Shown here: piece after piece, positions 24,479 through 33,164 of the stretch
Layout: the number at the start of each line of letters is the position of its first letter
Numbering within the stretch: position 1 is the stretch's first letter
From: an uncultured Bacilli bacterium
Lineage (GTDB): Bacteria > Bacillota_I > Bacilli_A > RF39 > UBA660
NCBI GenBank assembly: GCA_910587775.1
Contig: CAJUNF010000009.1
Span: 1 to 40,567 of the forward strand
DNA: 40,567 nucleotides
Direction of reading: 5' to 3'
Notes under the pieces: generated by a model
Seen by the model: the letters and a program-made list of their open reading frames with translations, nothing else
What the model was told of the DNA's origin: nothing
The model's database searches: none
Position numbers and translations under genes: made by a program

Positions 24479-26810
24479 TTTCTGCACCTCCTAGAAATTC
24501 ACTTGCTTTTAATTCTTTTAAATTTACAATATCTTTTTCTTTTTTATAACAAATGCATTGATATTTACAATAATCACATCCTAATAATTTCTGGCCTATT
24601 CTTTTAGGATTTATATTAAATTTATTTTGATTAATTTCTGTTATTGCTTTTTTTATTTGATTTAAAGTAAGCTCTTTTAATTTTTTTAGCTGTTCTTCAC
24701 TTAATACTTTTGAATATGGATAAAATCCTTTAGAGCTTATTTTCATTCCAGCAATTAATTTGCTATTTTTATATGTTGGATCAAATTCTTTTAAATCTTG
24801 TTCATTATTGGTGCTATATCCTTGCAACATTAATTTTTTCTGCTTTAAGTCTTCTTCTTTATGAATGTTATCTCTTTCTGGTATATTGGAAATTATTTTT
24901 TGTAAGTAAAATCCTATTACTTTAATATTTTGATAAGGCATTGATTGTAAAAGTAATAGATAAATTGGTAATTGAATTCCTATTCCATATGGAACCTCAT
25001 TTAAACTAGTCGATGGTGTACCAGTTTTGTAATCGATAATACTAATTAAAGTTTCATTTTGTTTTTTCTTCCAATAAATTTTATCAAAAATTCCTACTAA
25101 ACTTGTATTATGGTCTTCAAAGTTTATAGAAACTTTTTTCTCTGTTTCTACATTAAAACCATGTATCTCTTGTTTTTTTAATGTATCTAATATTCTTTTT
25201 AAGTCTATTTTTAATTTCTTTAAAAAAAATTGATCTTTTGGTTTATCGCATTTTATCTTATTTACTTGTTCATTCCAAGTTTGTTCAAAGTCGAAGTTTT
25301 CATCATAATTCTTTTTTAATATTTCATGAAATAAAGTTCCTATTTTTTGATCAAAAGTCTCTTCTTTTTTATTTAAATGTAAAATATGATCCAAATAAAA
25401 ACGGAAAGAGCAACGAAAAAAAGTATCAAGAGATGAGTAGGATAATCTTTGCTCCTTTTTTTCTACCAATACCTTTGTGTATTCATTTTTGTATTCATTA
25501 TAATCAATTTTATCATATGTATTTTGTAGTTTTGGTAAATCTTGATTTGTTTCGCCATACTTTCTTAAATGATCTAGGTATTGTCCAAATACTAAATGGT
25601 TGTAAGTATGAGAATTTGTATATTCTTTCGTATTTTGTTCTTCCTTAAATGAAATTAACTCTAATATACTAGAAGGATACAAGTCTGTTTTTCCTTCTTT
25701 TTTTGCATATGATAAATGAATATGAGAAAACGTTTTTATTTTATGGAAACATTTTTCCTTTTCTAATTCATTTTGTTCACTAGTTGTATTTAATTCTAAT
25801 TCTTCTTTTTCTAGATCTTGTAGGAAATCTTCATCTTTATATATTTTAGGAAACTTCCCTTCATTTACAGAAAGAATAAAAAGAATAGCATTATTTGGTA
25901 TTTCACTTTCATAAAAGTCAATTTCTGTTATTGCTTTTTTTAATTTTTGATTTGTTATTTTGATTTCTTTTAAATCTTCTAAGATCAACTCTTTTTTTAT
26001 ATCCTGATCTTTTATAAATGCATAGCGATTAGAAATCGTTATAATATTCTCTATTATTTCTAATTCGTTTGGGGTAGAATATTTTTCTTTTATTTTTGAT
26101 ATTGCTTCTATTAAATTATTTTGATATTTTTTTATAAAATCCCTTATTATTTCATTAGAATAATAACTTTCTTCCTTTTTTATATTTAAGGGTAAGTGAA
26201 ACATAGGAGCATATATATCAAAAAAGTGTCGATGTTCTTCTGTTAAATTTGTTAAAAATAATTCAGATTCTTCTTTGCCACTTTTTATAAAATTACAAAG
26301 TTTATTACATACACCAATTACTTCTTCTTCAATTGTTTGGTAGGAAGTTAAAAAAATTGTTTGGTTTTCTATTTCTTTTTGATTGATAATTTCTACTCGT
26401 GTGATTTTTTGACAGTCTCTAATAACTTTTTGAAAAAAATTATCTTTTCTTTCTAAATGATAAAAAATTATTTTTACTTTTCTTATTTTTTCTTTCCATA
26501 ATTCATTTATAGTTATTAAGTTTTCATTTAACAATTCGTCATATAATTGATTTAAAAATTCTAATTTAGTATTAGTTGTTTTTTTCTTTGTTATAAGATA
26601 TAAATTATTTAAATATATTTTAGCAATTTCTTTAGAAACTTTATATTTTTTCATTAAAAAATAAATAGTTTCATTAGTATAAGAAAAATAAAGATGTTCT
26701 AGTAATTTTTTAAAAGTCATACATTTTATTTTTTGAAGAGGCTTTTCTTTACTAATTTCTTTTACTACTCTTTTTAAATCTTCATCATTTACAATTATTA
26801 AATACTCCAT
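24450..26810 (-). CDS. addB: AddB, helicase-nuclease subunit B
   Basis: A 786-residue protein with the AddB C-terminal RecB-type nuclease domain: RLSYSSLDTFFRCSFRFYL (first Fe-S Cys), IIDYKTG, and the terminal CDYCKYQC cysteines that complete a 4Fe-4S staple. The helicase-like N-terminus has no Walker A, unlike Bacillus AddB (about 1160 residues), and is shorter overall, closer to RexB. Partner of AddA in break processing. ATG 26810 has TGGAGGT upstream; the longer TTG-type start at 26837 is rejected. First gene of the operon, divergent from tspO. Confidence 0.88.
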   Translation of the reverse strand: MEYLIIVNDEDLKRVVKEISKEKPLQKIKCMTFKKLLEHLYFSYTNETIYFLMKKYKVSKEIAKIYLNNLYLITKKKTTNTKLEFLNQLYDELLNENLITINELWKEKIRKVKIIFYHLERKDNFFQKVIRDCQKITRVEIINQKEIENQTIFLTSYQTIEEEVIGVCNKLCNFIKSGKEESELFLTNLTEEHRHFFDIYAPMFHLPLNIKKEESYYSNEIIRDFIKKYQNNLIEAISKIKEKYSTPNELEIIENIITISNRYAFIKDQDIKKELILEDLKEIKITNQKLKKAITEIDFYESEIPNNAILFILSVNEGKFPKIYKDEDFLQDLEKEELELNTTSEQNELEKEKCFHKIKTFSHIHLSYAKKEGKTDLYPSSILELISFKEEQNTKEYTNSHTYNHLVFGQYLDHLRKYGETNQDLPKLQNTYDKIDYNEYKNEYTKVLVEKKEQRLSYSSLDTFFRCSFRFYLDHILHLNKKEETFDQKIGTLFHEILKKNYDENFDFEQTWNEQVNKIKCDKPKDQFFLKKLKIDLKRILDTLKKQEIHGFNVETEKKVSINFEDHNTSLVGIFDKIYWKKKQNETLISIIDYKTGTPSTSLNEVPYGIGIQLPIYLLLLQSMPYQNIKVIGFYLQKIISNIPERDNIHKEEDLKQKKLMLQGYSTNNEQDLKEFDPTYKNSKLIAGMKISSKGFYPYSKVLSEEQLKKLKELTLNQIKKAITEINQNKFNINPKRIGQKLLGCDYCKYQCICYKKEKDIVNLKELKASEFLGGAENANLDERAK

Positions 26811-26875
26811 GAAACCTCCAGCTATATTTACATACATTCTCCTTTTTTACATAAAATTAAAATAAGGAGTTTTTT

Positions 26876-27328
26876 ATGAAATTACTTTTACAAAAAATTT
26901 TTTATTTATTTTTGCCTATAACAATTGGTTCTTTAATAGGATTTATTATAAAAGATTCTATACATTATGATGCTCTTATTCTCCCACCTTTTTCCCCTAA
27001 AAGTATTGTATTTCCAATTGTTTGGTCAATTATTTATTTGCTAATAGGTATCGCTTATTATTTTTATAGAAAAAGATATTGCAATTCTAAAGCAATAATA
27101 ATTTATTATGTTCAATTATATGTGAATTTTACATGGCCCATTTTATTTTTTATTTATAGATGTTTCATGTTTTCTGCTATTTGGATTATGATTTTAATTT
27201 TATTTGTACTAATTTTAATATTTCTTTTTTATAAAAGTGAAAAAAGAAGCTTTTATGCTTTTTTACCATATTTAATATGGTTATTATTTGCATTTTATTT
27301 AAATTTTGGTATTTATTTACTTAATTAG
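26876..27328 (+). CDS. tspO: TspO/MBR-family membrane protein
   Basis: A 150-residue protein with five hydrophobic segments and the TspO signature: LPPFSPKSIVFPIVWSIIY, the short loop, then the conserved NFTWPILFF. TspO proteins bind porphyrins and related hydrophobic ligands and are linked to stress responses. AAGGAG precedes the ATG. It is divergent from addB with 65 bases between starts and ends one base before the stop of the convergent small gene, so no separate terminator is seen. Confidence 0.88.
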   Translation: MKLLLQKIFYLFLPITIGSLIGFIIKDSIHYDALILPPFSPKSIVFPIVWSIIYLLIGIAYYFYRKRYCNSKAIIIYYVQLYVNFTWPILFFIYRCFMFSAIWIMILILFVLILIFLFYKSEKRSFYAFLPYLIWLLFAFYLNFGIYLLN

Positions 27329-27583
27329 TTATTTTTTATAATTGACATAATAATCAAATTCTTGAAGAGATGATGATACAACTTCCAAATCTTCATCGAA
27401 GTCTCCTGATTCTAATATTTCTTCAATTAAAAAAATTATTTCTTTTATGGAAGAACACTGTTCAAATGGAATTTGATATCTTGTTAAAATTTCTATTTGA
27501 TTTTTTGTTAAATAAATTTTTTCATTAACCTGAATTAGCTTATTTTGCGCTAATGTATCGTTTATTAGATTATCATAATTCAT
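27329..27583 (-). CDS. Small acidic protein of unknown function
   Basis: An 84-residue acidic, helical protein; no family recognised. It contains YLTKNQIEILTRYQIPFEQC, which would suit a small helical fold, and an acidic C-terminal half. It starts 11 bases after the stop of the DUF3006 gene and so is the last gene of the MBL-DUF3006 transcript. Its stop directly abuts the tspO stop on the other strand. Confidence 0.65.
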   Translation of the reverse strand: MNYDNLINDTLAQNKLIQVNEKIYLTKNQIEILTRYQIPFEQCSSIKEIIFLIEEILESGDFDEDLEVVSSSLQEFDYYVNYKK

Positions 27584-27594
27584 CTTAACACCAC

Positions 27595-27792
27595 TTAATC
27601 TTCAAAAGCTTGATCCATTAACTTCTCAATATATTTTTTCCTTTTCTCAGTTTTGTTATGATCAACGCTAATGCTTACTATATCGTTTTCTTTTGCATTT
27701 GGCAATAGTACTTTGGAAATTTTCTCAAATTGCCCTTCTTCAATTTCTACAATAGCATAATTATCTTCAAATCGATCTATTATAACTTCCAT
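27595..27792 (-). CDS. DUF3006 protein
   Basis: A 65-residue protein matching DUF3006: VIIDRFEDNYAIVEIEEG at the start, a beta-rich middle and a helical end (KYIEKLMDQAFED). In many Bacillota and Clostridia this small domain follows a ComEC-like metallo-beta-lactamase, as it does here with 15 bases between. The biochemical role is not established. Confidence 0.8.
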   Translation of the reverse strand: MEVIIDRFEDNYAIVEIEEGQFEKISKVLLPNAKENDIVSISVDHNKTEKRKKYIEKLMDQAFED

Positions 27793-27807
27793 TTTTTCAC
27801 TTTCTTT

Positions 27808-28713
27808 CTATCGCTCTTTTGTGGTTTTAATATTTAAATCTATACCATTTGTTTTAATTATTATTGTACCATCTTGATCTGTTCTCAACACTTTGGCTCC
27901 AACAGACTGCCATTTTTCTATCACTTTTAAACTCGGATGATTATACGAATTGTCTTTTGCTACTGAAATAATTGCATATTCTGGTTTTACTTTGTTTACA
28001 AATGCAGTAGTCGATGAAGTATTGCTTCCATGGTGACCAACTTTAATGACATCAGCTTTTATATCATTTGGTAATTCTTCTTCACTTTCTTTTTCAGCAT
28101 CTGCCATAAACAAAAATTTTCTTTCATAATAAGAAATCTGTATTACTGCAGAATAATTATTTAAATTTTGATATGATTCTTTTGTTGGAGCAATAAACTC
28201 AATTTTAAAATTTTCATCTTCTATCATTTTTAAGTTAGATCTTGCGGTTTTAATCTTTAAATCTTTATTTATAATTGCTTTTAATAGATTTTCGTATGTT
28301 TTGCTTGTTGAAGAGACTTTTGGCATAAATATTGATCCAATATCAAAAGTTTCTATAATATATTTTAAGCTACCTATGTGATCTTCATGTGGATGTGTAG
28401 CAATGACATAATCTATTTTTGAATAACCTAACTCTTTTATATAATTTATTATTATGTCTTTTTTATTTGCTTGTGCTCCATCAATTAGCATAGTTTGATT
28501 ATTTGGAAGTTCTAAAAAACACGAGTCACCTTGACCAACGTCCAAATAATGCACTGTTAGATTTTCTTCAAATAGTTCATCTTTTTTTTCTTCTTTTATA
28601 TTTTTATTAGAATTATTTACTAAATTGAAGCTATAACTTTCTTTATTTATATGAAAGATTCCAATTAATACAATAAGTAATATTGCTATAATATATTTTG
28701 GCTTTTTTCTCAT
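27808..28713 (-). CDS. ComEC-like secreted or membrane-anchored metallo-beta-lactamase hydrolase
   Basis: A 301-residue protein with an N-terminal membrane segment (about 7-22) and a metallo-beta-lactamase fold like the C-terminal domain of ComEC/Rec2: LDVGQGDSCFLELP, the metal motif H107-P-H-E-D-H112, MADAEKESEEEL and KVGHHGSNTS. Such domains are thought to be nucleases acting outside the membrane, possibly degrading DNA strands during uptake or for nutrition. There is no ComEC channel domain here. It is followed by DUF3006 and an acidic small protein in one transcript. Confidence 0.85.
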   Translation of the reverse strand: MRKKPKYIIAILLIVLIGIFHINKESYSFNLVNNSNKNIKEEKKDELFEENLTVHYLDVGQGDSCFLELPNNQTMLIDGAQANKKDIIINYIKELGYSKIDYVIATHPHEDHIGSLKYIIETFDIGSIFMPKVSSTSKTYENLLKAIINKDLKIKTARSNLKMIEDENFKIEFIAPTKESYQNLNNYSAVIQISYYERKFLFMADAEKESEEELPNDIKADVIKVGHHGSNTSSTTAFVNKVKPEYAIISVAKDNSYNHPSLKVIEKWQSVGAKVLRTDQDGTIIIKTNGIDLNIKTTKER

Positions 28714-28769
28714 TTTTCCATCATCTACTCTTTTTTAGTATAGCAAATTTTCATAACTTTTGTTATTCC

Positions 28770-29840
28770 TTATTTTTTCTTGGAAGGTGCAACTTTAGGT
28801 CGAAGATCGTAAACCCATACATTTAAATAGTAAATTAAATTACTAGTATAAATATAATTATCAATAAATTTATTAACGTTATTATAATCTTCATTGGTAA
28901 AACACAAGAAAATAAAATCAGCTTGCTCATAATCTTTACATACTTTAAAAAATTCTTCTCTTAAACTTTCAGTTAAATTTTCAAATACAGGAATTTGAAA
29001 GCTTAGTAAATATTTTTCATTTTCTTCAAATCGTTTCACAAAAGTAAAGTTTAAAATGTTATTTTCTATTTTCTTTTTCCATTTTAGCTCAATCTCTTGA
29101 TTTACAAAATAAGCTACCATTAAATTATCCAGTAATATTTCTATTTGTTCTAATATTTTTGCTTCTAAATTATTCCAAAATAGCTTTGATAAATTTCCAT
29201 ATTCTATCTTGTTTTTAAAAGATGTAAGCATTTCCTTTAAATCTCCATGTAAACAGATATGACCTGTTTTATATTGATTTTGTATGTCTTTAGGTAATAA
29301 TTCAAAATAATAATCTAAATCTATTCCAAGTTTTTTTTCTAAAAATAAATCTCCTTTTTTGTGATTATTATATATATCATCAATTAAGCAAAAATCTAAA
29401 TCTCGAAACAAAACGTCTGAATAATCATAAATTTTTCGATAATATTTTAACATTTCCTTTTGGTATTCTTCATAGTTTGTTACGTCTTCTTCATATTCAT
29501 AATCTTCTTTTATTGCTTTTTTCATTAATGTTATTGCAGTATTATCAAAATAAATCTCATTAAAATCATCTAACTCATCTTGTAAATCAGATAATTCTCT
29601 TAGAAAATGATATAAAACATATTCATGAAATGGACCTAGTTGTTGTTTGGTATTATCATTTGTCCAATAATATATTTCTTTTATTGTTTCCAGGCATTTT
29701 TCTTCATTTTCTTCTAAAAATTTAGATGGGATATACCATGATAAGTCTATTTGTTCTATTTCTTCCAAACATTCTATTTCTAAAAAATGATGAATCAAAT
29801 AATTAAATAATTTTTGATGATTAGTCTCAAAGTAGATCAT
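28770..29840 (-). CDS. Catalytically dead paralog of the adjacent PD-(D/E)XK-like nuclease
   Basis: A 356-residue protein similar along its length to the protein starting at 31735: W-T/S-N/E-D followed by a conserved HEYVLYHFL/HQVMLYKIF helix, ELLPKDIQ/EILPKRIQ, LSKLFW/LSELFW, and the end YTSNLIYYLNVWVYDLR/FTDPLHYKIKIIILDVR. The nuclease residues are lost: the D-x(13)-E-x-K positions of the paralog correspond to N264, S280 and Q282 here. It may be a structural subunit, a regulator or an inhibitor of the active paralog. Its ATG overlaps the stop of the upstream frame by one base (TAATG), so it is translationally coupled. Confidence 0.65.
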   Translation of the reverse strand: MIYFETNHQKLFNYLIHHFLEIECLEEIEQIDLSWYIPSKFLEENEEKCLETIKEIYYWTNDNTKQQLGPFHEYVLYHFLRELSDLQDELDDFNEIYFDNTAITLMKKAIKEDYEYEEDVTNYEEYQKEMLKYYRKIYDYSDVLFRDLDFCLIDDIYNNHKKGDLFLEKKLGIDLDYYFELLPKDIQNQYKTGHICLHGDLKEMLTSFKNKIEYGNLSKLFWNNLEAKILEQIEILLDNLMVAYFVNQEIELKWKKKIENNILNFTFVKRFEENEKYLLSFQIPVFENLTESLREEFFKVCKDYEQADFIFLCFTNEDYNNVNKFIDNYIYTSNLIYYLNVWVYDLRPKVAPSKKK

Positions 29841-30754
29841 TATTTTTTCTCCTTTTGTAATCTATTTAAATCTTGAATTAATTGTAAAAAATAAGAATCA
29901 AAATATTTGTAGTACTCCTCTTTTAAAATTCCTGATTCTACACTTTCATATTTTGAGCCATGAACTAAATATTTTGTAAATGTATTTACAAAAATATCTA
30001 TAAAATTTTTACTATCTATAGATTCTTTGCTTTCTTTTATAAACATTTCCTTAAATAGGGTTAACTTTGATTTATCAAATCGCATTGTTAAGCAATAAAG
30101 AATAAATCCATATGAAAATAAATAAGAAAATTCATAATTTTTATTTTCAGTTCGATAACATAAAATTTGATAATTTCTAAATCCTGTGTAAGCTATACAC
30201 ATTGTGTTATCAATATAATTAATAGCATCAATTAAATAAATTGTTACAAAAATATTTGTTAATAACTGATAAAATTGCGGATGATTTTTGATTAAATATG
30301 CAAATATTTCTTTCATTTCTAATTCATTTACTTGATTGCCTTTATTATTAAATGTAAATGAATCCCAAGAATTTATTAAGTCATTTATATTTTTAAGAAA
30401 GATACCTGGTTCTTGATTTAATATGAATCTTGAGAAGATAAATTGTACTATGGAATTATTGGTTGAGATTATTTCATAAAAGTAATCTTTTTTAAAAAGT
30501 TTTTCCATATGATTAATTTTGATAATATTATCGTTCGCTATTTTTTGAACTCTTTTTATATATCGTTCTTTTTCTTCTTTTCTAGAAAGTCTTAGATAAT
30601 CTTTTTTGATATTTTTTAATTTCTTTTTGGCTTCTTCTATATTTTTTATTTCTAAGTTTTTATTTATTCTTTTAAAAATTTCATCTATTTCATTATCATT
30701 TGATTTTAATACTTTTGTTTCATCTATTTTTTCTAAAAATTCCTTTTTTCGCAC
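29840..30754 (-). CDS. C-terminal part of the nuclease gene, or separate unrecognised protein
   Basis: This 304-codon frame is the direct in-frame continuation of the nuclease-like frame starting at 31735; only the TGA at 30812-30814 separates them. The nominal GTG start at 30754 has no ribosome site, and the codons between TGA and GTG still align with the end of the paralog's nuclease domain. Thus it is probably the second half of a 631-residue protein. The sequence is helical and Lys/Glu-rich at first (residues 15-80), then hydrophobic-patterned (YLIDAINYIDNTMCIAYTG, YLFSYGFILYCLTM) but not clearly membrane-spanning. I do not recognise the domain. Confidence 0.55.
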   Translation of the reverse strand: MRKKEFLEKIDETKVLKSNDNEIDEIFKRINKNLEIKNIEEAKKKLKNIKKDYLRLSRKEEKERYIKRVQKIANDNIIKINHMEKLFKKDYFYEIISTNNSIVQFIFSRFILNQEPGIFLKNINDLINSWDSFTFNNKGNQVNELEMKEIFAYLIKNHPQFYQLLTNIFVTIYLIDAINYIDNTMCIAYTGFRNYQILCYRTENKNYEFSYLFSYGFILYCLTMRFDKSKLTLFKEMFIKESKESIDSKNFIDIFVNTFTKYLVHGSKYESVESGILKEEYYKYFDSYFLQLIQDLNRLQKEKK

Positions 30755-30811
30755 ATCTAAAATTATGATTTTTATTTTATAATGAAGAGGATCTGTAAAT
30801 GTTACGTTTTG

Positions 30812-31735
30812 TCATAACTTGTTTGCTCTATTTAATTCAGATTGTGTGTAGCAAATAATCAAATAGAAAGCGCTTTTGCAATCCCATGATTTCATGTAAT
30901 TTATAATTTGTTTGTAATATCCTTGTTCTAAATTGGAACTTTTCCCTTTTTTTACTTCAAGTAATACTTTTTCATTACTAGAACTAAAAAATTTAAAATC
31001 TATTTTTCCAGGGCCAATAAGCGCTTCTCTTGTTATATCTAATGTTTGGCGATAAAAATAATTATCCATTATATTTTCTAGAAGAACTTGAATTTCAGTT
31101 TCTTGCATAGGTATATCCTTAATCCAAAATAACTCTGATAATTTTTTCTTTTCAATTAGATCGTTTATAAATTTTAACAATTTTGTTACTTTTATTTCTA
31201 ATTTTTGATGACTTGAATCAAAAGTTTCTTGAATCCTTTTTGGTAATATTTCAAAATATTTATTTAAAAAGTGAGGATCTTTTTTTAAATAATTAACCAA
31301 TAATTCATTTCTATATAACTCTTCTATTAACAGAAATTCGTTTGTTTTAAAAATATTTTTTTGATACCATTTTAAACTATAAAATTTGTTAAACTTTTTT
31401 AAATTATGATCTTGAATAATATGTAAAATTTTAAAATTAATATCTTTACTTTTTAAAATGTTTAAATTCTTGTTTTGATATATAAATTTATCAAATATTT
31501 TATATAACATTACTTGATGAATTGCTCTTAAATCATGATAAAATGAATCTTCTGACCATTCTTTTAGATCGGTTAATGCTAACTTACAGTTTTCAAACTG
31601 TTCTCTTCTTAAATACTTTGGCATTATCTCTTCTATTAAATCGCCAACAATAAACTCATCATCTTGGATATTGCTTAACATTTTTTTTATAACTATATTG
31701 TATAGCTCAAGATATTTATTTTTTATTATAATCAT
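30812..31735 (-). CDS. PD-(D/E)XK-like nuclease domain protein, truncated by TGA
   Basis: A 307-residue frame. Residues 1-230 are helical with no known domain. Residues 232-295 show a PD-(D/E)XK-like core: GPGKIDFKFF, then LLEVKKG, giving D246, E260 and K262, a helix with Q271-G-Y-Y, then strand AFYLIICYT. The paralog at 28770 continues about 33 residues beyond the equivalent of its last residue, and the missing part is encoded in frame after the TGA. A recent nonsense change or a recoded/read-through stop explains this. Ribosome site GAGAG lies upstream of the ATG, with a possible TATACT box at 31769-31774. Confidence 0.6.
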   Translation of the reverse strand: MIIIKNKYLELYNIVIKKMLSNIQDDEFIVGDLIEEIMPKYLRREQFENCKLALTDLKEWSEDSFYHDLRAIHQVMLYKIFDKFIYQNKNLNILKSKDINFKILHIIQDHNLKKFNKFYSLKWYQKNIFKTNEFLLIEELYRNELLVNYLKKDPHFLNKYFEILPKRIQETFDSSHQKLEIKVTKLLKFINDLIEKKKLSELFWIKDIPMQETEIQVLLENIMDNYFYRQTLDITREALIGPGKIDFKFFSSSNEKVLLEVKKGKSSNLEQGYYKQIINYMKSWDCKSAFYLIICYTQSELNRANKL

Positions 31736-31833
31736 TTACAATCTTTTCTCTCTTTTAGAATAAATTAAAGTATAAAAAGTGATACTTCATAAGTTTGAAA
31801 TAGTTTAACATAACCATTAATTTTTTTACTATT

Positions 31834-32403
31834 CTAGCACTTTTCTTTATTATTTAAAAGAATTTCTCCAATTTCTTTCCAATTATTTACTCTAATTACA
31901 TTTTGATTATCTAGTTCTTCTTTTTTTAAGTCTTTATTATGCCATGCTGTAAATAATAGTTTAGTCTCTGCCCCTTTAATATTGCATAATTTATCATCTA
32001 TTTTTATATCGCAATTGACAATAGATTTGTCTGCAGTAAAAATATAATTTTTAGGCTCTAAAAAATCCAATTTTTCGTATAAAAAATTATATTTATTTTT
32101 TAAATTATTTCCAGCAAATTTAATAATTTCTCTCCAAATGTAGTCTGTGCATATATGAATTTTGTAATGTTTATTTAGTTCTTTTAATACATTATAACAA
32201 TCTGGTAGCAAAGTTGCATTCTCATACATATCCATATCTTTAAATTTTTTAAAGAAATCCTCTTTTCTATCACCTAGAATATCTTGAATGTAGTAAGTTT
32301 TAATATTCTCATAATTAGGCTTATACCCCAAAAAGTCTTCTAATATAGCTGTAAAGTTACCATAAGTTATTACATCGTCCATATCAACCATTATTGTTTT
32401 CAT
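31834..32403 (-). CDS. HAD-superfamily 5'(3')-deoxyribonucleotidase-like protein
   Basis: A 189-residue HAD phosphatase of the 5' nucleotidase C type. Motif I is VDMDDVITYG (nucleophile D7, acid-base D9), with motif II HICTDY, a Lys in FTADKS, and the acidic motif IDDKLCN. It should dephosphorylate (deoxy)nucleoside monophosphates. An in-frame ATG at 32424 lies deeper inside the MazG gene; ATG 32403 gives a start right at the HAD motif. It overlaps mazG by 20 bases and is last in the nucleotide-hygiene operon. Confidence 0.8.
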   Translation of the reverse strand: MKTIMVDMDDVITYGNFTAILEDFLGYKPNYENIKTYYIQDILGDRKEDFFKKFKDMDMYENATLLPDCYNVLKELNKHYKIHICTDYIWREIIKFAGNNLKNKYNFLYEKLDFLEPKNYIFTADKSIVNCDIKIDDKLCNIKGAETKLLFTAWHNKDLKKEELDNQNVIRVNNWKEIGEILLNNKEKC

Positions 32404-32680
32404 TTGAATACCACTTTCTTTCATTCAATTCAGTTTTCAATTCATAACATTTCTCTAAATCTATATCGTAGCAATTGGCTAATGCACATACATAATAAAG
32501 TACATCATAAAGTTCTTCTTCAATTGAATTTTTAATATCATTACCAATCATTCTTTTATCTTTTCTAATAACTTCTGATAATTCTCCTACTTCTTCTACT
32601 AATTTCATAAAATATTTTTCTTTTAGTTCTGGTTTATAATCTCTTTTTTTAATAAAATTTTGTAAATCTGTTATCTTCAT
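32384..32680 (-). CDS. MazG-like nucleotide pyrophosphohydrolase
   Basis: A 98-residue all-alpha NTP pyrophosphatase with the motif EEVGELSEVI followed by EEELYDVLYYVCALA (the E-x-x-E ... E-x-x-D metal set). It hydrolyses a (d)NTP to the monophosphate and pyrophosphate. Short single-domain members act on non-canonical nucleotides. Its product is a natural substrate for the 5'-nucleotidase encoded next, with which it overlaps. It begins 8 bases after the broken Nudix gene. Confidence 0.85.
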   Translation of the reverse strand: MKITDLQNFIKKRDYKPELKEKYFMKLVEEVGELSEVIRKDKRMIGNDIKNSIEEELYDVLYYVCALANCYDIDLEKCYELKTELNERKWYSNENNNG

Positions 32681-32688
32681 TTTATCTT

Positions 32689-33150
32689 TTATATCTTTCT
32701 AATATTAAACTGTATAACATTACATTTGTCATCTAACAAAAACTTACCTTCAAATAATTCCTCTTTAAATAAATAAGGTGTAAATTTTTCATTTTGAGCA
32801 AATTGTTTTATAGTCAATAAATCATCAATTTTTATCCATTGTAATTTACCTTCTTGTGAAGTTGTGCACAAATACCCTTCATATTCTTCAGCAACATATA
32901 CAAATATAATGCCTTCTTCTATATCTTGCCAATATGAAATTCCTTGAAGTTTTGGATTTATTAAAGTTAAGCCTGTTTCTTCATAAAATTCTCTAATAAT
33001 ACAATCTAAAGGTGATTCTCCTTTTTCAAATTTTCCACCAGGTGGAGCTTAAACTTGTCCCCATTTTTTTGAAAATTTAATCATTAATATTTGATCATCT
33101 TTTTTTAAATAACATACTGTTGCATTTGAGTGTTTCATTCTTTCTTTCAT
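32689..33150 (-). pseudogene. Nudix hydrolase gene interrupted by TAA
   Basis: A frame of 153 codons encodes a MutT-type Nudix protein: KHSNATVCYLKKDDQILMI, then APPGGKFEKGES, REFYEETGL (Nudix box G-x5-E-x7-R-E-x2-E-E-x-G) and a C-terminal helix. Codon 34 (33049-33051) is TAA directly ahead of the Nudix box, where homologs have an aromatic or other residue (GQV-x-APPGGK). The reading frame is otherwise clean. A ribosome site AGGAG precedes ATG 33150. The shorter frame from 32871 alone lacks the active site. A single-base change (for example TAT to TAA) would explain it. Confidence 0.82.
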
Positions 33151-33164
33151 TTAAGTTACTCCTA

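Noticed and set aside
24450..26810. AddB lacking Walker A as a sign of a broken gene
   Set aside because: RexB-type AddB subunits naturally lack an ATP site, and the nuclease motif and four Cys are intact, so the gene is functional in appearance.
27595..28713. MBL plus DUF3006 pair as a new system
   Set aside because: This pairing of a ComEC-like hydrolase and DUF3006 is common in Bacillota and is not new.
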